Shown: positions 9,147 through 17,950, numbered from the stretch's first letter. The stretch is DNA of 64,000 nucleotides from Thalassobacillus devorans (GCF_011761345.1 NZ_JAASRY010000004.1:62001-126000), one strand, 5' to 3'. Notes: generated by a model not told the origin, from the sequence alone. Program-made: numbers and translations.

Positions 9147-10250
9147 TTATCCGCGTTTATAAAATGGTGTCTTTACAACTTCCGCCTTCAATCTTCTCTT
9201 TCTGACCTGCACCTCTACCACAGTCCCGACTTCGGTATAGTCTACATTCAGCAAAGCCAGACCAACATTTTTCCCTAATGTAGGGGATTGTGTACCGGTG
9301 GTTACAAATCCAATTTCATTCTCTCCGGATAAAACTTTATATCCAGTTCTAGGAATACCTTTGTCTAGCATTTCTATTCCAACAAGTTTCCGTTCCAGGC
9401 CATTCTCCTTCTGTTTCAAAAGGGCTTTTTTACCAAGGAAGTCTGCTTCTTTCTTCAACTTGACAGCAAACCCTACCCCCGCTTCAAGTGGAGAAATCTC
9501 AGGAGAGAGCTCCTGGCCGTATAAAGCAAGATTGGCTTCAAACCTTAACGTGTCTCTTGCTCCTAAGCCGATCGGTTTGACCCCTTCAGGTTCACCAGCC
9601 TGAATAATCTTCTGCCAGAGAAGCGGACCTGACTCTTTTGGTATATAAATTTCAAAGCCATCTTCTCCGGTATACCCGGTTCTTGAAACAATAGCGTCAT
9701 CTGCTACACCTTCAAAAGAAACAGGAAATTCAAAACGGAAAAATCTGATTGTTGATAAATCAAGCGTAGTCAGATTTTGCAATACTTTTTCAGCAACTGG
9801 TCCTTGGAGAGCCAGTTGAACATAGGAATCAGACTCATTCTTCAGTGAAACACCATCAATCAAATGATCCTCCAGCCACTGATAATCTTTTTCTACATTT
9901 GCAGCATTGACGACTAGCAAATATTTATCCTTTTCCAGCTGATAAACAATCAAGTCATCGACAGTTCCACCATTTTCGTAGCACATAATGGTATATTGGG
10001 CTTTTTTAGGTTCTAACTTTGAAACATCATTCGTCAGCATTTTTTGTAAGAAGTTCTCACTTTCGGGTCCTTCCACAAAAATTTCTCCCATATGAGAGAC
10101 ATCAAAAAGTCCTGCTTTGTTTCGAGTCGCTTCATGTTCATCCTTGATTCCAGAGAATTGGACAGGCAAATCCCATCCACCAAAATCAATCGTCTTTGCT
10201 CCATGCTTTTCATATTCTGGAAACAACGGCGTCCTTTTCAAATCAGCCAT
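9147..10250 (-). CDS. gcvT: Aminomethyltransferase, glycine cleavage T-protein
   Basis: A 367-residue GcvT. It transfers the methylene carbon from the aminomethyl-lipoyl H-protein to tetrahydrofolate, giving 5,10-methylene-THF and ammonia. [10 protein letters not shown] near residue 50, the folate-site loop [11 protein letters not shown] (about residues 94-104) and the C-terminal barrel domain (VGFVTTG-like block, FYKRG end) are characteristic. First gene of gcvT-gcvPA-gcvPB; the GAGGAG ribosome site fixes ATG 10250. The upstream leader carries a tandem glycine riboswitch, so expression should rise with glycine. Confidence 0.97.
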   Translation of the reverse strand: MADLKRTPLFPEYEKHGAKTIDFGGWDLPVQFSGIKDEHEATRNKAGLFDVSHMGEIFVEGPESENFLQKMLTNDVSKLEPKKAQYTIMCYENGGTVDDLIVYQLEKDKYLLVVNAANVEKDYQWLEDHLIDGVSLKNESDSYVQLALQGPVAEKVLQNLTTLDLSTIRFFRFEFPVSFEGVADDAIVSRTGYTGEDGFEIYIPKESGPLLWQKIIQAGEPEGVKPIGLGARDTLRFEANLALYGQELSPEISPLEAGVGFAVKLKKEADFLGKKALLKQKENGLERKLVGIEMLDKGIPRTGYKVLSGENEIGFVTTGTQSPTLGKNVGLALLNVDYTEVGTVVEVQVRKRRLKAEVVKTPFYKRG

Positions 10251-10283
10251 ACGAACACTCCTCTACTAGTTTGATTATCACAA

Positions 10284-10382
10284 TAGTAAAACTTGACTTG
10301 TCTCCAAGTACTTATGGCGAAAGTCTAAATGTTTTCTTATACTTTAACCCTTTAACAAAGATAAACTTTCATAAAGTATAAA
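10284..10382 (+). repeat. Dispersed hairpin repeat, copy 1
   Basis: TAGTAA, then a small hairpin (ACTTG...CAAGT), then CGAAAGTCT (10318-10326), then TAAACTTTC (10362-10370). The element ends in a perfect 10-bp inverted repeat TTATACTTTA/TAAAGTATAA (10338-10347 with 10373-10382). Copies with the same order of blocks lie at 51874-51957 (full) and 60343-60373 (hairpin only). Here it sits antisense in the gcvT leader, between the riboswitch terminator and the start codon. Confidence 0.65.
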
Positions 10383-10428
10383 AAAACAGACAGATATCCC
10401 ACGGCAATGTATGGGATACTCTGTCCGT
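10378..10428 (-). terminator. Riboswitch-controlled terminator of the gcv leader
   Basis: On the minus strand a long stem (ATCCCA...TGGGAT, extended outward by ACGGACAGA/TCTGTCTGT) is followed by six T. The 5' arm includes the 3' strand of the aptamer-2 closing helix, so ligand-bound aptamer and terminator exclude each other. Confidence 0.85.
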
Positions 10429-10620
10429 TCACCAGAAAGTTTCACCTGAAATTGTAAACGCATTCATATGCATTTGACAAACCTGGCTTGCTTCTTGGGT
10501 GGTTCACTAATCTGAACACTCTCCAGAGGTGCGTCACACAGGGGTCTTTTTGCCTGAGAGATTCACATGCTATATGTTTGCTCCTTCGGCGCTACAAACG
10601 TAGTCTCTCCCCCTGTAGTC
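10415..10620 (-). promoter_or_regulatory. Tandem glycine riboswitch
   Basis: Minus strand. Aptamer 1 (about 10617-10535) contains GGAGAGACTACG, GCGCCGAAGGAGCAA and AATCTCTCAGGCAAAAAGACC. Aptamer 2 (about 10530-10421) contains CTGGAGAGTG, CACCCAAGAAGCAA and TTTCAGGTGAAAC...CTGGTGAACGGACAGAG. These are the conserved cores of the gcvT glycine riboswitch class. A short linker joins them and a terminator follows, giving an ON switch by antitermination, as known for B. subtilis gcvT. Confidence 0.95.
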
Positions 10621-10786
10621 ATTCGCGGTAGTATTTATTTTTCAATTGGGCATACTAACCAATAAAAGCTGTGAAAAATCTGTCATTTTGTCACAAACAT
10701 TATATCACATGCTCCATGAGGTTTTAAAAATAATTTTGAACCTTTTATCTGATAACAGAGCACAGGGAAAGGAAGGCTTCTATAGA

Positions 10787-12430
10787 ATGGAAATCTTATT
10801 AGACGAAAAATATGGGGAACAGTTAGCAAAAGAGGCGGCCAATCCTGATGCAATCAGCAGTTGGAATCAGTTCAAACTTACTTATCAGGCAGCGAAATCC
10901 TCTTCTGTCCCCGATTTTGAAGGACTGGTAGCTTTAAGCCATCTGCCTCATATTGATTTTCTTCCCCACCAAAAAGAAGCCGCGGAAGAAATTATTCATC
11001 AAATGCAGGGTAGAGCTATACTTGCAGATGAGGTAGGTTTGGGAAAAACAATCGAAGCTGGATTGGTTTTAAAAGAATACTTGATTCGTGGAATGGTCAA
11101 TAAGGTACTGATTCTTACACCGGCATCGCTTGTTAATCAATGGGTCACAGAATTACATGAAAAATTTCACATCCAAGCATATGCTCCGCGGAAAAATCCC
11201 GCCTGGAAAGATGCTGATATTATGGTTACATCCATAGATATGGCGAAAAGAGACCCTCATTATAGTGAAATTCTGTCCATACCCTATGACCTGATTATCA
11301 TTGATGAAGCACATAAACTAAAAAATCCAGCTACCAAAAACTATCAGTTCGTCAAAGCTTTGCAGAAAAAGTATTGTTTATTGTTAACAGCTACACCTAT
11401 ACAAAACCGGATAACCGATATATTCAACTTAGTATCGATTTTAAAGCCCGGCTATCTCGGAGATTTGTCCTCCTTCAAAAAGGAATATGGAAAGAAAATG
11501 GGTAATCTGGATGGAAACGTTCATTTGAAAAAATTGATCAGCAAGGTAATGATCCGCAATCGCAGACAAGACACAGGACTTGCGGATACAAAGCGTATGG
11601 TCAAGACAGAGTGGATCGAATTCTCGGAAGAGGAACAACAAGTTTACGAAAAACTTGAAACAATTAAGGGAACCCATCCTTCTTTCACATATCTTACATT
11701 GGCAAAAGAACTTTGTTCTTCCAGGGAAGCCTGCTACCTATCCAGCAAGCAAATGTATGATAAATTAGGAGATCCTGAAAATACCGGTCCTTTACATGAT
11801 TTAATATCAGGGGTAGAACAACTCCCCCACCACGCCAAAGCGAAACGTATGGTGGAGATTATCGAGCAGTCTGATGAAAAATTCATTGTATTCACTGAAT
11901 ATCGCGCCAGCCAATATTACTTACAATGGTACCTACAGCAGCATGGGATATCTTCAGTACCATTTCGTGGCGGCTTTAAACGAAGTAAAAAAGACTGGAT
12001 GAAGCAATTGTTCCGTGATCATGCACAAGTCATGATCGCGACAGAAGCTGCTGGAGAAGGAATAAACTTACAATTTTGTAGAAACATGATCAATTATGAT
12101 CTCCCATGGAACCCGATGCGTTTGGAACAACGAATTGGACGTATTCACCGATTTGGTCAAGAAAAGAATGTGCAAATTTATAATTTCGCTATCAAAAATA
12201 CGATAGAAGAGCATATTTTGAACTTGTTATACGATAAAATAAGTTTATTCGAAAATGCCATTGGGGAATTGGATCATATTTTGGAAGACTTGGACATCAA
12301 AGATTTGGGCCACGAAATCGAAGCGATTTATTCTGAGTCCTCCAGTTATGGTGAAGCTAAAATAAAATTGAACAACCTGGCATCTGTCATTTCTTCTCAT
12401 TCTGAAACAGAACGGAGGTCATCATCGTGA
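10787..12430 (+). CDS. yqhH: SNF2-family DEAD/H ATP-dependent helicase YqhH
   Basis: A 547-residue SWI2/SNF2-type ATPase. Motifs in order: Walker A ADEVGLGKTIEAGL, Walker B/II IIDEAHKLKN, III LTATPIQN, V TEAAGEGINLQFC and VI QRIGRIHRFGQ. It probably acts as a nucleic-acid translocase or remodeller; the precise role in bacteria is unknown. ATG 10787 is chosen because AAAGGAAGG lies 10 bases upstream; an earlier TTG at 10646 would read into the leader opposite the riboswitch. The stop overlaps the GTG start of yqhG by 3 bases, giving a two-gene operon as in B. subtilis. Confidence 0.9.
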   Translation: MEILLDEKYGEQLAKEAANPDAISSWNQFKLTYQAAKSSSVPDFEGLVALSHLPHIDFLPHQKEAAEEIIHQMQGRAILADEVGLGKTIEAGLVLKEYLIRGMVNKVLILTPASLVNQWVTELHEKFHIQAYAPRKNPAWKDADIMVTSIDMAKRDPHYSEILSIPYDLIIIDEAHKLKNPATKNYQFVKALQKKYCLLLTATPIQNRITDIFNLVSILKPGYLGDLSSFKKEYGKKMGNLDGNVHLKKLISKVMIRNRRQDTGLADTKRMVKTEWIEFSEEEQQVYEKLETIKGTHPSFTYLTLAKELCSSREACYLSSKQMYDKLGDPENTGPLHDLISGVEQLPHHAKAKRMVEIIEQSDEKFIVFTEYRASQYYLQWYLQQHGISSVPFRGGFKRSKKDWMKQLFRDHAQVMIATEAAGEGINLQFCRNMINYDLPWNPMRLEQRIGRIHRFGQEKNVQIYNFAIKNTIEEHILNLLYDKISLFENAIGELDHILEDLDIKDLGHEIEAIYSESSSYGEAKIKLNNLASVISSHSETERRSSS

Positions 12431-13233
12431 AAGAAGCTGCCGCACATGAACAGTTTATCAGAAGTTTTTTCCATGAATATGACTGTCCTATCCTTTCAGA
12501 TGAGAACGGACGCTTAGTCATTCAATTGACCGACAAAATGGACGAAGCACTAATGAACAGGCCTTTTTACTGGCATTACATCAAAAAGATGGGCCGGCAA
12601 GGAGACCCCATGTCACTCACGCTGATTACCAACCCTGACCTTAGCGAAGAAAAAGGGGAGTATATTCATTCCGGTTCCCCGCGTTTACGTCAGTTATACC
12701 GCTTTCTACAAGACAACTGCCGGTTTACGAAGCTTTATGAAGCAGTCACAATTACAGATCAACAAAGCCCTTTGGTACCATGGCTGGTTACAAACTTGAG
12801 AATCAGTTACTTCGGGAAGCAAAAAAAAGATGAACTCTTATCAATAGGGCTCAACCTTATACACGGAACCATGGCGCCTTCTTTTATGGAACGGATAGAA
12901 AATTACCCGTTAGAAACCACGATATCTGATTTCACCTTTCCCATGACGCCGTTAATTCGGATTCCAAGTGGTTATCAGCGGATAGTTAGTTACATTCACC
13001 GGCATATTGAAAGTCAGGATCGTACCTGGGCGAGTCAGGCGATGGAAGCATTACACGAAGAAAAGCAGTTGCTTTCTGCTTTTTTTAAGGAAGAGAATGA
13101 AGAAGAAAGAAAATTGCTGGAACAAGAGCTCGAAGCGCTGAAAGGGAGGTTTACCCCCAAAGTTACCGTAGATGTTATTAATGGCGGGTTGTTCTATTTT
13201 ACCCAGGCTACCACCAATCAAATCATAATATAA
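12427..13233 (+). CDS. yqhG: YqhG family protein
   Basis: A 268-residue protein of the YqhG family, always found after yqhH and of unknown function. NRPFYWHYIKKMGRQGDP near residue 40 is the most conserved-looking block. There is an acidic coiled-coil-like segment at about residues 212-240, and no signal peptide or transmembrane helix. It starts at GTG 12427 with ACGGAGGTC upstream and overlaps the yqhH stop, so the two are translationally coupled. A role as partner of the helicase is inference from linkage only. Confidence 0.85.
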   Translation: MKEAAAHEQFIRSFFHEYDCPILSDENGRLVIQLTDKMDEALMNRPFYWHYIKKMGRQGDPMSLTLITNPDLSEEKGEYIHSGSPRLRQLYRFLQDNCRFTKLYEAVTITDQQSPLVPWLVTNLRISYFGKQKKDELLSIGLNLIHGTMAPSFMERIENYPLETTISDFTFPMTPLIRIPSGYQRIVSYIHRHIESQDRTWASQAMEALHEEKQLLSAFFKEENEEERKLLEQELEALKGRFTPKVTVDVINGGLFYFTQATTNQIII

Positions 13234-13262
13234 GGCTGCCTCCATTGAGAGACAGCCTTATT
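13231..13262. terminator. Intrinsic terminator between yqhG and yqzE
   Basis: AAGGCTG...CAGCCTT stem followed by ATTTAT on the + strand. The yqzE stop codon lies within it. Confidence 0.75.
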
Positions 13263-13431
13263 TATGGCGATTAAAAAGCATTTTCATGGCAAATGGCAAC
13301 ATGCCAAACCACTTGTTCCGTTTTGGCTGCTTAATTTTTTGCCTTTTTCGGTTATGTTTTTCTTCTTTAGTTAAATTCATATAGCGGACGAACTCTTCTG
13401 TTACATATTTAACATAATCATTTCCGGACAT
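13258..13431 (-). CDS. yqzE: YqzE family small basic protein
   Basis: A 57-residue protein beginning MSGNDYVKYVTEEFVRYMN, with a very basic middle (KHNRKRQKIKQPKRNKW) and a hydrophobic-basic end. It matches the YqzE family, small proteins of unknown function found near comG and aroK in Bacillaceae. An AAGGGTGAG ribosome site precedes ATG 13431. It lies 51 bases downstream of aroK and may be cotranscribed with it. Confidence 0.85.
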   Translation of the reverse strand: MSGNDYVKYVTEEFVRYMNLTKEEKHNRKRQKIKQPKRNKWFGMLPFAMKMLFNRHK

Positions 13432-13482
13432 TCAGCTCACCCTTAGTGAAAATTTAATCATTGTTAGTATGAACTGAAATAA

Positions 13483-13974
13483 TTATTTCCATACATTCAG
13501 AATCTCGTCTGCAATGCGTTCCGGTGACTTATCCTCGACATCAATGGTAATATCTGCAGCTTGCTGATAAATTGGCCAGCGCTCTTGTAAAAGACGCTCT
13601 TTTTCCTGCTCTTTTCCTTTCCATAAGGGACGATTTTCATCTTGTGACAGCCTCTTCTGGATTACCTGGAAGCTGGCATCAAGGAAAATCACGGTACCCC
13701 GTCGCATTAATTTTTGATTGAGCGGATTTATTGGAGCTCCTCCCCCGGTGGAAACCACCACATTTTCCAAAGGTATCTCTTCAAGCAAAGCAGTTTCCAA
13801 TTTACGAAAATATGCTTCTCCATTTTCAGCGAATATCTCTTTAATTGCTCTCCCTTCCTTTTTTTCAATTAAACTGTCCATTTCAATTAATGTGACATCG
13901 AGTTTCTCACATAATATTTCTGCAACGGTTGTTTTTCCACACCCCATAAACCCTATTAAATAAATAGTCTTCAT
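13483..13974 (-). CDS. aroK: Shikimate kinase
   Basis: A 163-residue shikimate kinase, phosphorylating shikimate at the 3-hydroxyl in the chorismate pathway. The P-loop GFMGCGKTT (residues 8-16), shikimate-binding D/R residues around IEMDSLIE and YFRKLE, the GGGAP loop near residue 77, and the LID-region DENRPLW are all present. Full length for the family. Start ATG 13974 has an AAAGGGGAG site. Divergent from comGA, followed by yqzE. In B. subtilis the gene (aroI/aroK) is also next to comG. Confidence 0.95.
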   Translation of the reverse strand: MKTIYLIGFMGCGKTTVAEILCEKLDVTLIEMDSLIEKKEGRAIKEIFAENGEAYFRKLETALLEEIPLENVVVSTGGGAPINPLNQKLMRRGTVIFLDASFQVIQKRLSQDENRPLWKGKEQEKERLLQERWPIYQQAADITIDVEDKSPERIADEILNVWK

Positions 13975-14078
13975 ATATTTGTTCTCCCCTTTGTAAATAT
14001 TTTTTGAATATAAGCAGGAATTTTAAGTCTTTTGTCGAAATATGTAACTAAACATTATTAGCGAGGTGATAAATTCAA

Positions 14079-15083
14079 GTGAGTGCAACTGCCAACCTAT
14101 CCAACCAGCTGCTGATTGCCGCTATCCAATCCACTGCTTCTGACCTTCATTTCTCCCCCTATCATCAAAAGGTCGATATTCATTTTAGAATCCACGGAAA
14201 ACGGATTTTCCATTCTGCCATCTCCACCCAAGTTTACGCTAAATTACTTTCCTACTACAAGTTCTCCTCCGGGATGGATATTGGAGAAATTAAAAAACCT
14301 CAAAATGGTTCCCTTTCTTTTAGAAACAAAGAACATCTTTTCTCTTTACGACTCTCCACGCTGCCTATTCAATCAAATGAGAGTCTCGCTATCCGGATTC
14401 TTCCTCAGACGGATTCCCTTTCCCTGGACAAGCTGTTCCTGTTTCCCTCCCAATATCAACGTATTAAACGATGGCTCGGTCATCAAAGTGGCATGATTTT
14501 ATTCACAGGACCGACGGGAAGCGGCAAGACAACTACTCTTTACGCACTTATCCAGGCACTAATAAAAGAAAATTCCTATCAGGCTATAACTTTGGAAGAC
14601 CCGATCGAGAAAGACATGGAAAACATTATCCAGGTCCAAGTAAATGAACGTGCCGGAATAACATATGATGCGGGCCTGAAGGCAGCATTGCGCCATGATC
14701 CAGATTTAATCATGGTGGGAGAAATTCGTGACAAACAAACCGCACACTTTGCTTTTCACGCTGCCCACACCGGTCATCTTGTCCTATCCAGTTTGCATGC
14801 AAGAGATGCACTCGGAACAATATTGAGGTTAAAAGAAATGGGGATTCAAACCATTGATTTAGAACAAACTTTAATTTCTATCGCCTCTCAGCAGCTTGTG
14901 CCAATCTCCGCTGCAGCCCACCTGCCTAGACGAGCGGCTATCCTGGAGCTTCTGGATGGAGATCTTCTGCACTATACGATTCATCACCATACAATCCCTC
15001 CCCAATCTTATTTTAATTCGTTTGATCATTTAAGGAGAAAAGCATATGCCTTTGGATACCTTCCTGACGAAATTTTTTCCTAA
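14079..15083 (+). CDS. comGA: Competence pseudopilus assembly ATPase ComGA
   Basis: A 334-residue PulE/VirB11-type secretion ATPase that powers assembly of the competence pseudopilus for DNA uptake. Walker A is GPTGSGKTTT (about residue 144), the Asp box is ITLEDPIE, Walker B is DPDLIMVGEIRD and the His box is AAHTGHLVLSSLHA. As in other ComGA proteins, the large N-terminal domain of full GspE proteins and the tetracysteine zinc motif are absent. It starts at GTG 14079 behind GCGAGGTGAT. First of seven comG genes; its end overlaps comGB by 38 bases. I could not recognise a clear ComK box upstream. Confidence 0.96.
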   Translation: MSATANLSNQLLIAAIQSTASDLHFSPYHQKVDIHFRIHGKRIFHSAISTQVYAKLLSYYKFSSGMDIGEIKKPQNGSLSFRNKEHLFSLRLSTLPIQSNESLAIRILPQTDSLSLDKLFLFPSQYQRIKRWLGHQSGMILFTGPTGSGKTTTLYALIQALIKENSYQAITLEDPIEKDMENIIQVQVNERAGITYDAGLKAALRHDPDLIMVGEIRDKQTAHFAFHAAHTGHLVLSSLHARDALGTILRLKEMGIQTIDLEQTLISIASQQLVPISAAAHLPRRAAILELLDGDLLHYTIHHHTIPPQSYFNSFDHLRRKAYAFGYLPDEIFS

Positions 15084-16104
15084 TCCCGCCACCAAAAATT
15101 TACCTTATCCGCTTCAATTACAATTTTTAGAAAGAATGAGCCGTCTTTTAAACAAAGGCTATCCTTTGCTCGAAGCCCTTGAAATAGTGACCTGGGATGA
15201 ACGCTTTGCTGATATAACTGCAGAAATAATCAAAGAACTTAAAAATGGCAGACCAATTGATGTTTGTCTAAAAAAATCAGGATTTTCCAAAAATGTAGTC
15301 TCCTTTTTATATTTTGCCAGAATTCACAGCAACCTTGATGAAGTTTTCCATCAGTGCAGTACAATGCTTCAATTAGATAGAACCTATGTCAATAAATTCA
15401 AACAGGTTATTCGATATCCAATCTTTTTAAGTATCTTTTTGGTTATTATGCTGGTCGTCATGGATCAGACGATTTTTCCAGCGTTGCTTGATTTGTTCCG
15501 ATCCGGCCAGGAAAGCATAGGCTTGCAGATTGCTGTAAATTTGGTCAGCTTTGTCATTGGTACCAGTAAAGTCTTTCTGCTCCTTCTCATCTTCCTCGCT
15601 TTGTTATGGAAGTTTAAACACAAGAAACTTTCTATCAACAGCCAAATTAAACTATTCGAAAAAATTCCTCTCATAAGGGATTATCAAAAGATCAAACTTA
15701 CATTTTTATTTGCGACCCATTTTCACTCGATTCTTTCTACCGGAACCTCCATGAAAGAGGCTTTACATGTGATTAGCAGTCAAAATCATTATCCCCTTCT
15801 CGCTCACCACTCCCTGCACATCTTACATCAGCTTGAAGAAGGTGCAACACTTGCCCAGGCCATCCATCAATGCCCTTTGTTTCGCGCAGAATTGACCACT
15901 ATATTTCATAAAACTGCAGACCTCACAACAATGACGAGGGATTTAGCAGTGCTTGCCGAAATGCTTACCGAAATGACTAAACAGAAACTAAACAAAGCAC
16001 TCGAACTCATTCAGCCGATATTTTTCGTCATCATTGCGGTCTTTATTCTGTTTATTTATGGATCGATCATGCTGCCAATGTATCAATGGATGAACCAACT
16101 ATAG
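15046..16104 (+). CDS. comGB: Competence pseudopilus membrane platform ComGB
   Basis: A 352-residue GspF/PilC-family inner membrane platform protein on which the pseudopilus is assembled, with three predicted transmembrane segments (about residues 120-145, 165-190 and 325-350). Two GspF repeats are visible (LLNKGYPLLEALE and ILSTGTSMKEALH). Start ATG 15046 is strongly supported by AAGGAG 7 bases upstream, although it lies 38 bases inside comGA. Confidence 0.95.
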   Translation: MPLDTFLTKFFPNPATKNLPYPLQLQFLERMSRLLNKGYPLLEALEIVTWDERFADITAEIIKELKNGRPIDVCLKKSGFSKNVVSFLYFARIHSNLDEVFHQCSTMLQLDRTYVNKFKQVIRYPIFLSIFLVIMLVVMDQTIFPALLDLFRSGQESIGLQIAVNLVSFVIGTSKVFLLLLIFLALLWKFKHKKLSINSQIKLFEKIPLIRDYQKIKLTFLFATHFHSILSTGTSMKEALHVISSQNHYPLLAHHSLHILHQLEEGATLAQAIHQCPLFRAELTTIFHKTADLTTMTRDLAVLAEMLTEMTKQKLNKALELIQPIFFVIIAVFILFIYGSIMLPMYQWMNQL

Positions 16105-16120
16105 AGAGGAAGTAAACCAT

Positions 16121-16432
16121 ATGTTTAAAAACGAAAAAGGCTTCACGCTGATTGAAATGCTGATTGTACTGCTCATAATTTCCGTGTTATTAATCATTAC
16201 AATACCCAATGTCAGTAATAATAACTCGATGGTACGCGATAAAGGATGCGAAGCTCTGGTTAAACTGGCAGAAGCACAAGTTCAGTCTTATTATATAGCG
16301 AACAGTGAACTCCCTTCAGATGTTTCTGCATTAGTTGGAGGAGAATACTTAACAGAATCACAAACCAAATGTCCTAACGGAGAAACCCTTGAAGTGGTCA
16401 ATGGTAAAGTAACCACAACTGCAGGTAGCTAG
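16121..16432 (+). CDS. comGC: Major competence pseudopilin ComGC
   Basis: A 103-residue type IV-like prepilin, the main pseudopilus subunit. The prepilin peptidase site is KG^FTLIEMLIVLL at residues 7-8 with Glu at +5, followed by the hydrophobic assembly helix. Two cysteines (in KGCEAL and TKCPNG) match the intramolecular disulfide known in ComGC. It lies 16 bases after comGB with an AGAGGAAG ribosome site. The processing enzyme ComC is not in the window. Confidence 0.96.
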   Translation: MFKNEKGFTLIEMLIVLLIISVLLIITIPNVSNNNSMVRDKGCEALVKLAEAQVQSYYIANSELPSDVSALVGGEYLTESQTKCPNGETLEVVNGKVTTTAGS

Positions 16433-16441
16433 AATATAATT

Positions 16442-16879
16442 ATGTCAACTCGAAACGGTTACACCTTAATTGAAACGGTAATTGTTTTATTAACCCTCAG
16501 TGTTGTAATAGCTATTGCAGTCCCCTTCCATAGTAAAACTGTCGATGCTCTTACTTTTCAAACGTTTTATCAACAATTCGAAGATGACGTGCTACTTACC
16601 CAACAGCTATCGATGACAAATCAGGCGTTCTATGATCTGATGATCCTTCCCTCACAACAAAAATATTTTTTATTAGAAACAAAAACCGAGCGGAAAGTTT
16701 TGGAGCGTTCCATTCCCGATACCATTAAGCTAGAACTGCAAACATTGAAAGTGCCTGTTCGTTTTTCCTCTGATGGAACTATTTATAGTCCAGGCAGTAT
16801 GCGTATAAAAACGAACAGCAAATCCTACAGGGTAGTTTTCCCCTTTGGAAAAAGCAGGTGCTATATGTATGAAATATAA
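16442..16879 (+). CDS. comGD: Minor competence pseudopilin ComGD
   Basis: A 145-residue minor pseudopilin with cleavage motif RNG^YTLIETVIVLL near residue 6 and Glu at +5, followed by one hydrophobic helix and a mixed globular domain. It begins 9 bases after the comGC stop and its 3' end overlaps comGE by 11 bases. It probably helps initiate or tip the pseudopilus. Confidence 0.9.
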   Translation: MSTRNGYTLIETVIVLLTLSVVIAIAVPFHSKTVDALTFQTFYQQFEDDVLLTQQLSMTNQAFYDLMILPSQQKYFLLETKTERKVLERSIPDTIKLELQTLKVPVRFSSDGTIYSPGSMRIKTNSKSYRVVFPFGKSRCYMYEI

Positions 16880-17201
16880 TGGCTTTACTTTGGTAGAAGT
16901 AATATTCGCTTTTGGCTTGTTGCTTATGATATTACTAAGCTCCCTCCCGATTCTGATGAAAGTAAATTTAGAGGAGGCGGATCTTGCTGATAAAAGAAAG
17001 GCAGTATCTATTCTCCATAATGAATTAGTAAGGGAAGTAAATGAATCTCCTATAATTGATAAGAGTTACAGTCTTAAAGAATTTACAGTAATTGAGATAA
17101 CATTCAAATCGCATGGAGAGCTTTTAAAAGGGTGTGCCACTTGGATAAGTAAACAAAATAAGAGGGAAAGTGTTTGTCTTTATGGGTACCGGGAGACATA
17201 A
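16869..17201 (+). CDS. comGE: Minor competence pseudopilin ComGE
   Basis: A 110-residue minor pseudopilin with the motif YNG^FTLVEVIFAFG at residue 4 (Glu at +5) and one hydrophobic helix. ATG 16869 gives a short positively charged leader typical of prepilins and has CAGGTG just upstream; a TTG 24 bases earlier is less likely. Overlaps both comGD and comGF. Confidence 0.85.
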   Translation: MKYNGFTLVEVIFAFGLLLMILLSSLPILMKVNLEEADLADKRKAVSILHNELVREVNESPIIDKSYSLKEFTVIEITFKSHGELLKGCATWISKQNKRESVCLYGYRET

Positions 17202-17607
17202 CGGCTATACGCTTGCAGAAACAATCATCAGTCTGTTGATTTTTTCCTTACTTACTGCCCTTCTCTCTCCTACCTTTCAACTACTGTCCATCGACAACCA
17301 TAACCAGGAGCTTAGCATTCATCAACTTTTCCACTTCCTATCAGATGAATTATCTTACAATGACTTGAAGACCGTAACGGCCACTCAAGTCACATTCCAG
17401 TCACCAGATGATGAAATCATCAGTATTGAGAAATACGGAACCACTATCCGAAGACAGGTTGGAGGACGTGGCCATGAAACTTTAATAACAGGGGTCATGG
17501 ATGTGCAATTCTTTGTAAATAATAATCTGCTCGTTATAAAAATCACTGATCAAGGAAGGGTTGAATATGAAAAGATCCTGCAAGCTTATTCATTCTCCTC
17601 CCCATAA
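17170..17607 (+). CDS. comGF: Competence pseudopilus protein ComGF
   Basis: A 145-residue ComGF-like protein with HNG^YTLAETIISLLIF near residue 11 (Glu at +5) and a single hydrophobic helix, then a soluble domain ending YSFSSP. The start is uncertain: GTG 17170 follows GAGGG closely and ATG 17182 gives a shorter leader. It overlaps comGE by 32 bases and comGG by about 41, continuing the compact layout of the operon. Confidence 0.85.
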   Translation: MFVFMGTGRHNGYTLAETIISLLIFSLLTALLSPTFQLLSIDNHNQELSIHQLFHFLSDELSYNDLKTVTATQVTFQSPDDEIISIEKYGTTIRRQVGGRGHETLITGVMDVQFFVNNNLLVIKITDQGRVEYEKILQAYSFSSP

Positions 17608-17950
17608 CGGGTTTATATATCCTATTGTTTTCTTGCTGGCTTTAATGTTTCTGACGGTTACCTCAGCCTCCATTCACTTATATCAAAACCATCAATATAA
17701 TACTGACTTGCATGTTAAAAAAATCGTCATCGATACCTTATTCCAGTCTGGTCTGGAAAAGTTTGGACATGAGATGAAGCAACATCAGGAACCACCGGAA
17801 AACGGCGAAACCACGTACTTTTTTCCGGATGGAGAAGTTATTATTACGTATGTACGGATAGAAGAACGAACCTACTTTCTTCAACTATCGATCCTGACTA
17901 AAGATGGAACAAGAAAAAATTTAAACCGAAGATATGAGACAAAAATATAA
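17567..17950 (+). CDS. comGG: Competence pseudopilus protein ComGG
   Basis: A 127-residue ComGG-like protein, last gene of the operon. A basic leader is followed by NGFIYPIVFLLALMFLT. This looks like a pilin helix but has Ile, not Glu, at the +5 position after the glycine, so cleavage or assembly may differ from ComGC-GF. ATG 17567 is 6 bases after AAGGAAGGG; an in-frame TTG at 17561 is less likely. Assigned largely from position; sequence conservation of this family is low. Confidence 0.8.
   Translation: MKRSCKLIHSPPHNGFIYPIVFLLALMFLTVTSASIHLYQNHQYNTDLHVKKIVIDTLFQSGLEKFGHEMKQHQEPPENGETTYFFPDGEVIITYVRIEERTYFLQLSILTKDGTRKNLNRRYETKI

Noticed and set aside
13975-14078. ComK boxes upstream of comGA
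   Set aside because: A/T runs are present but no pair of AAAA-N5-TTTT boxes with proper spacing could be identified by eye.
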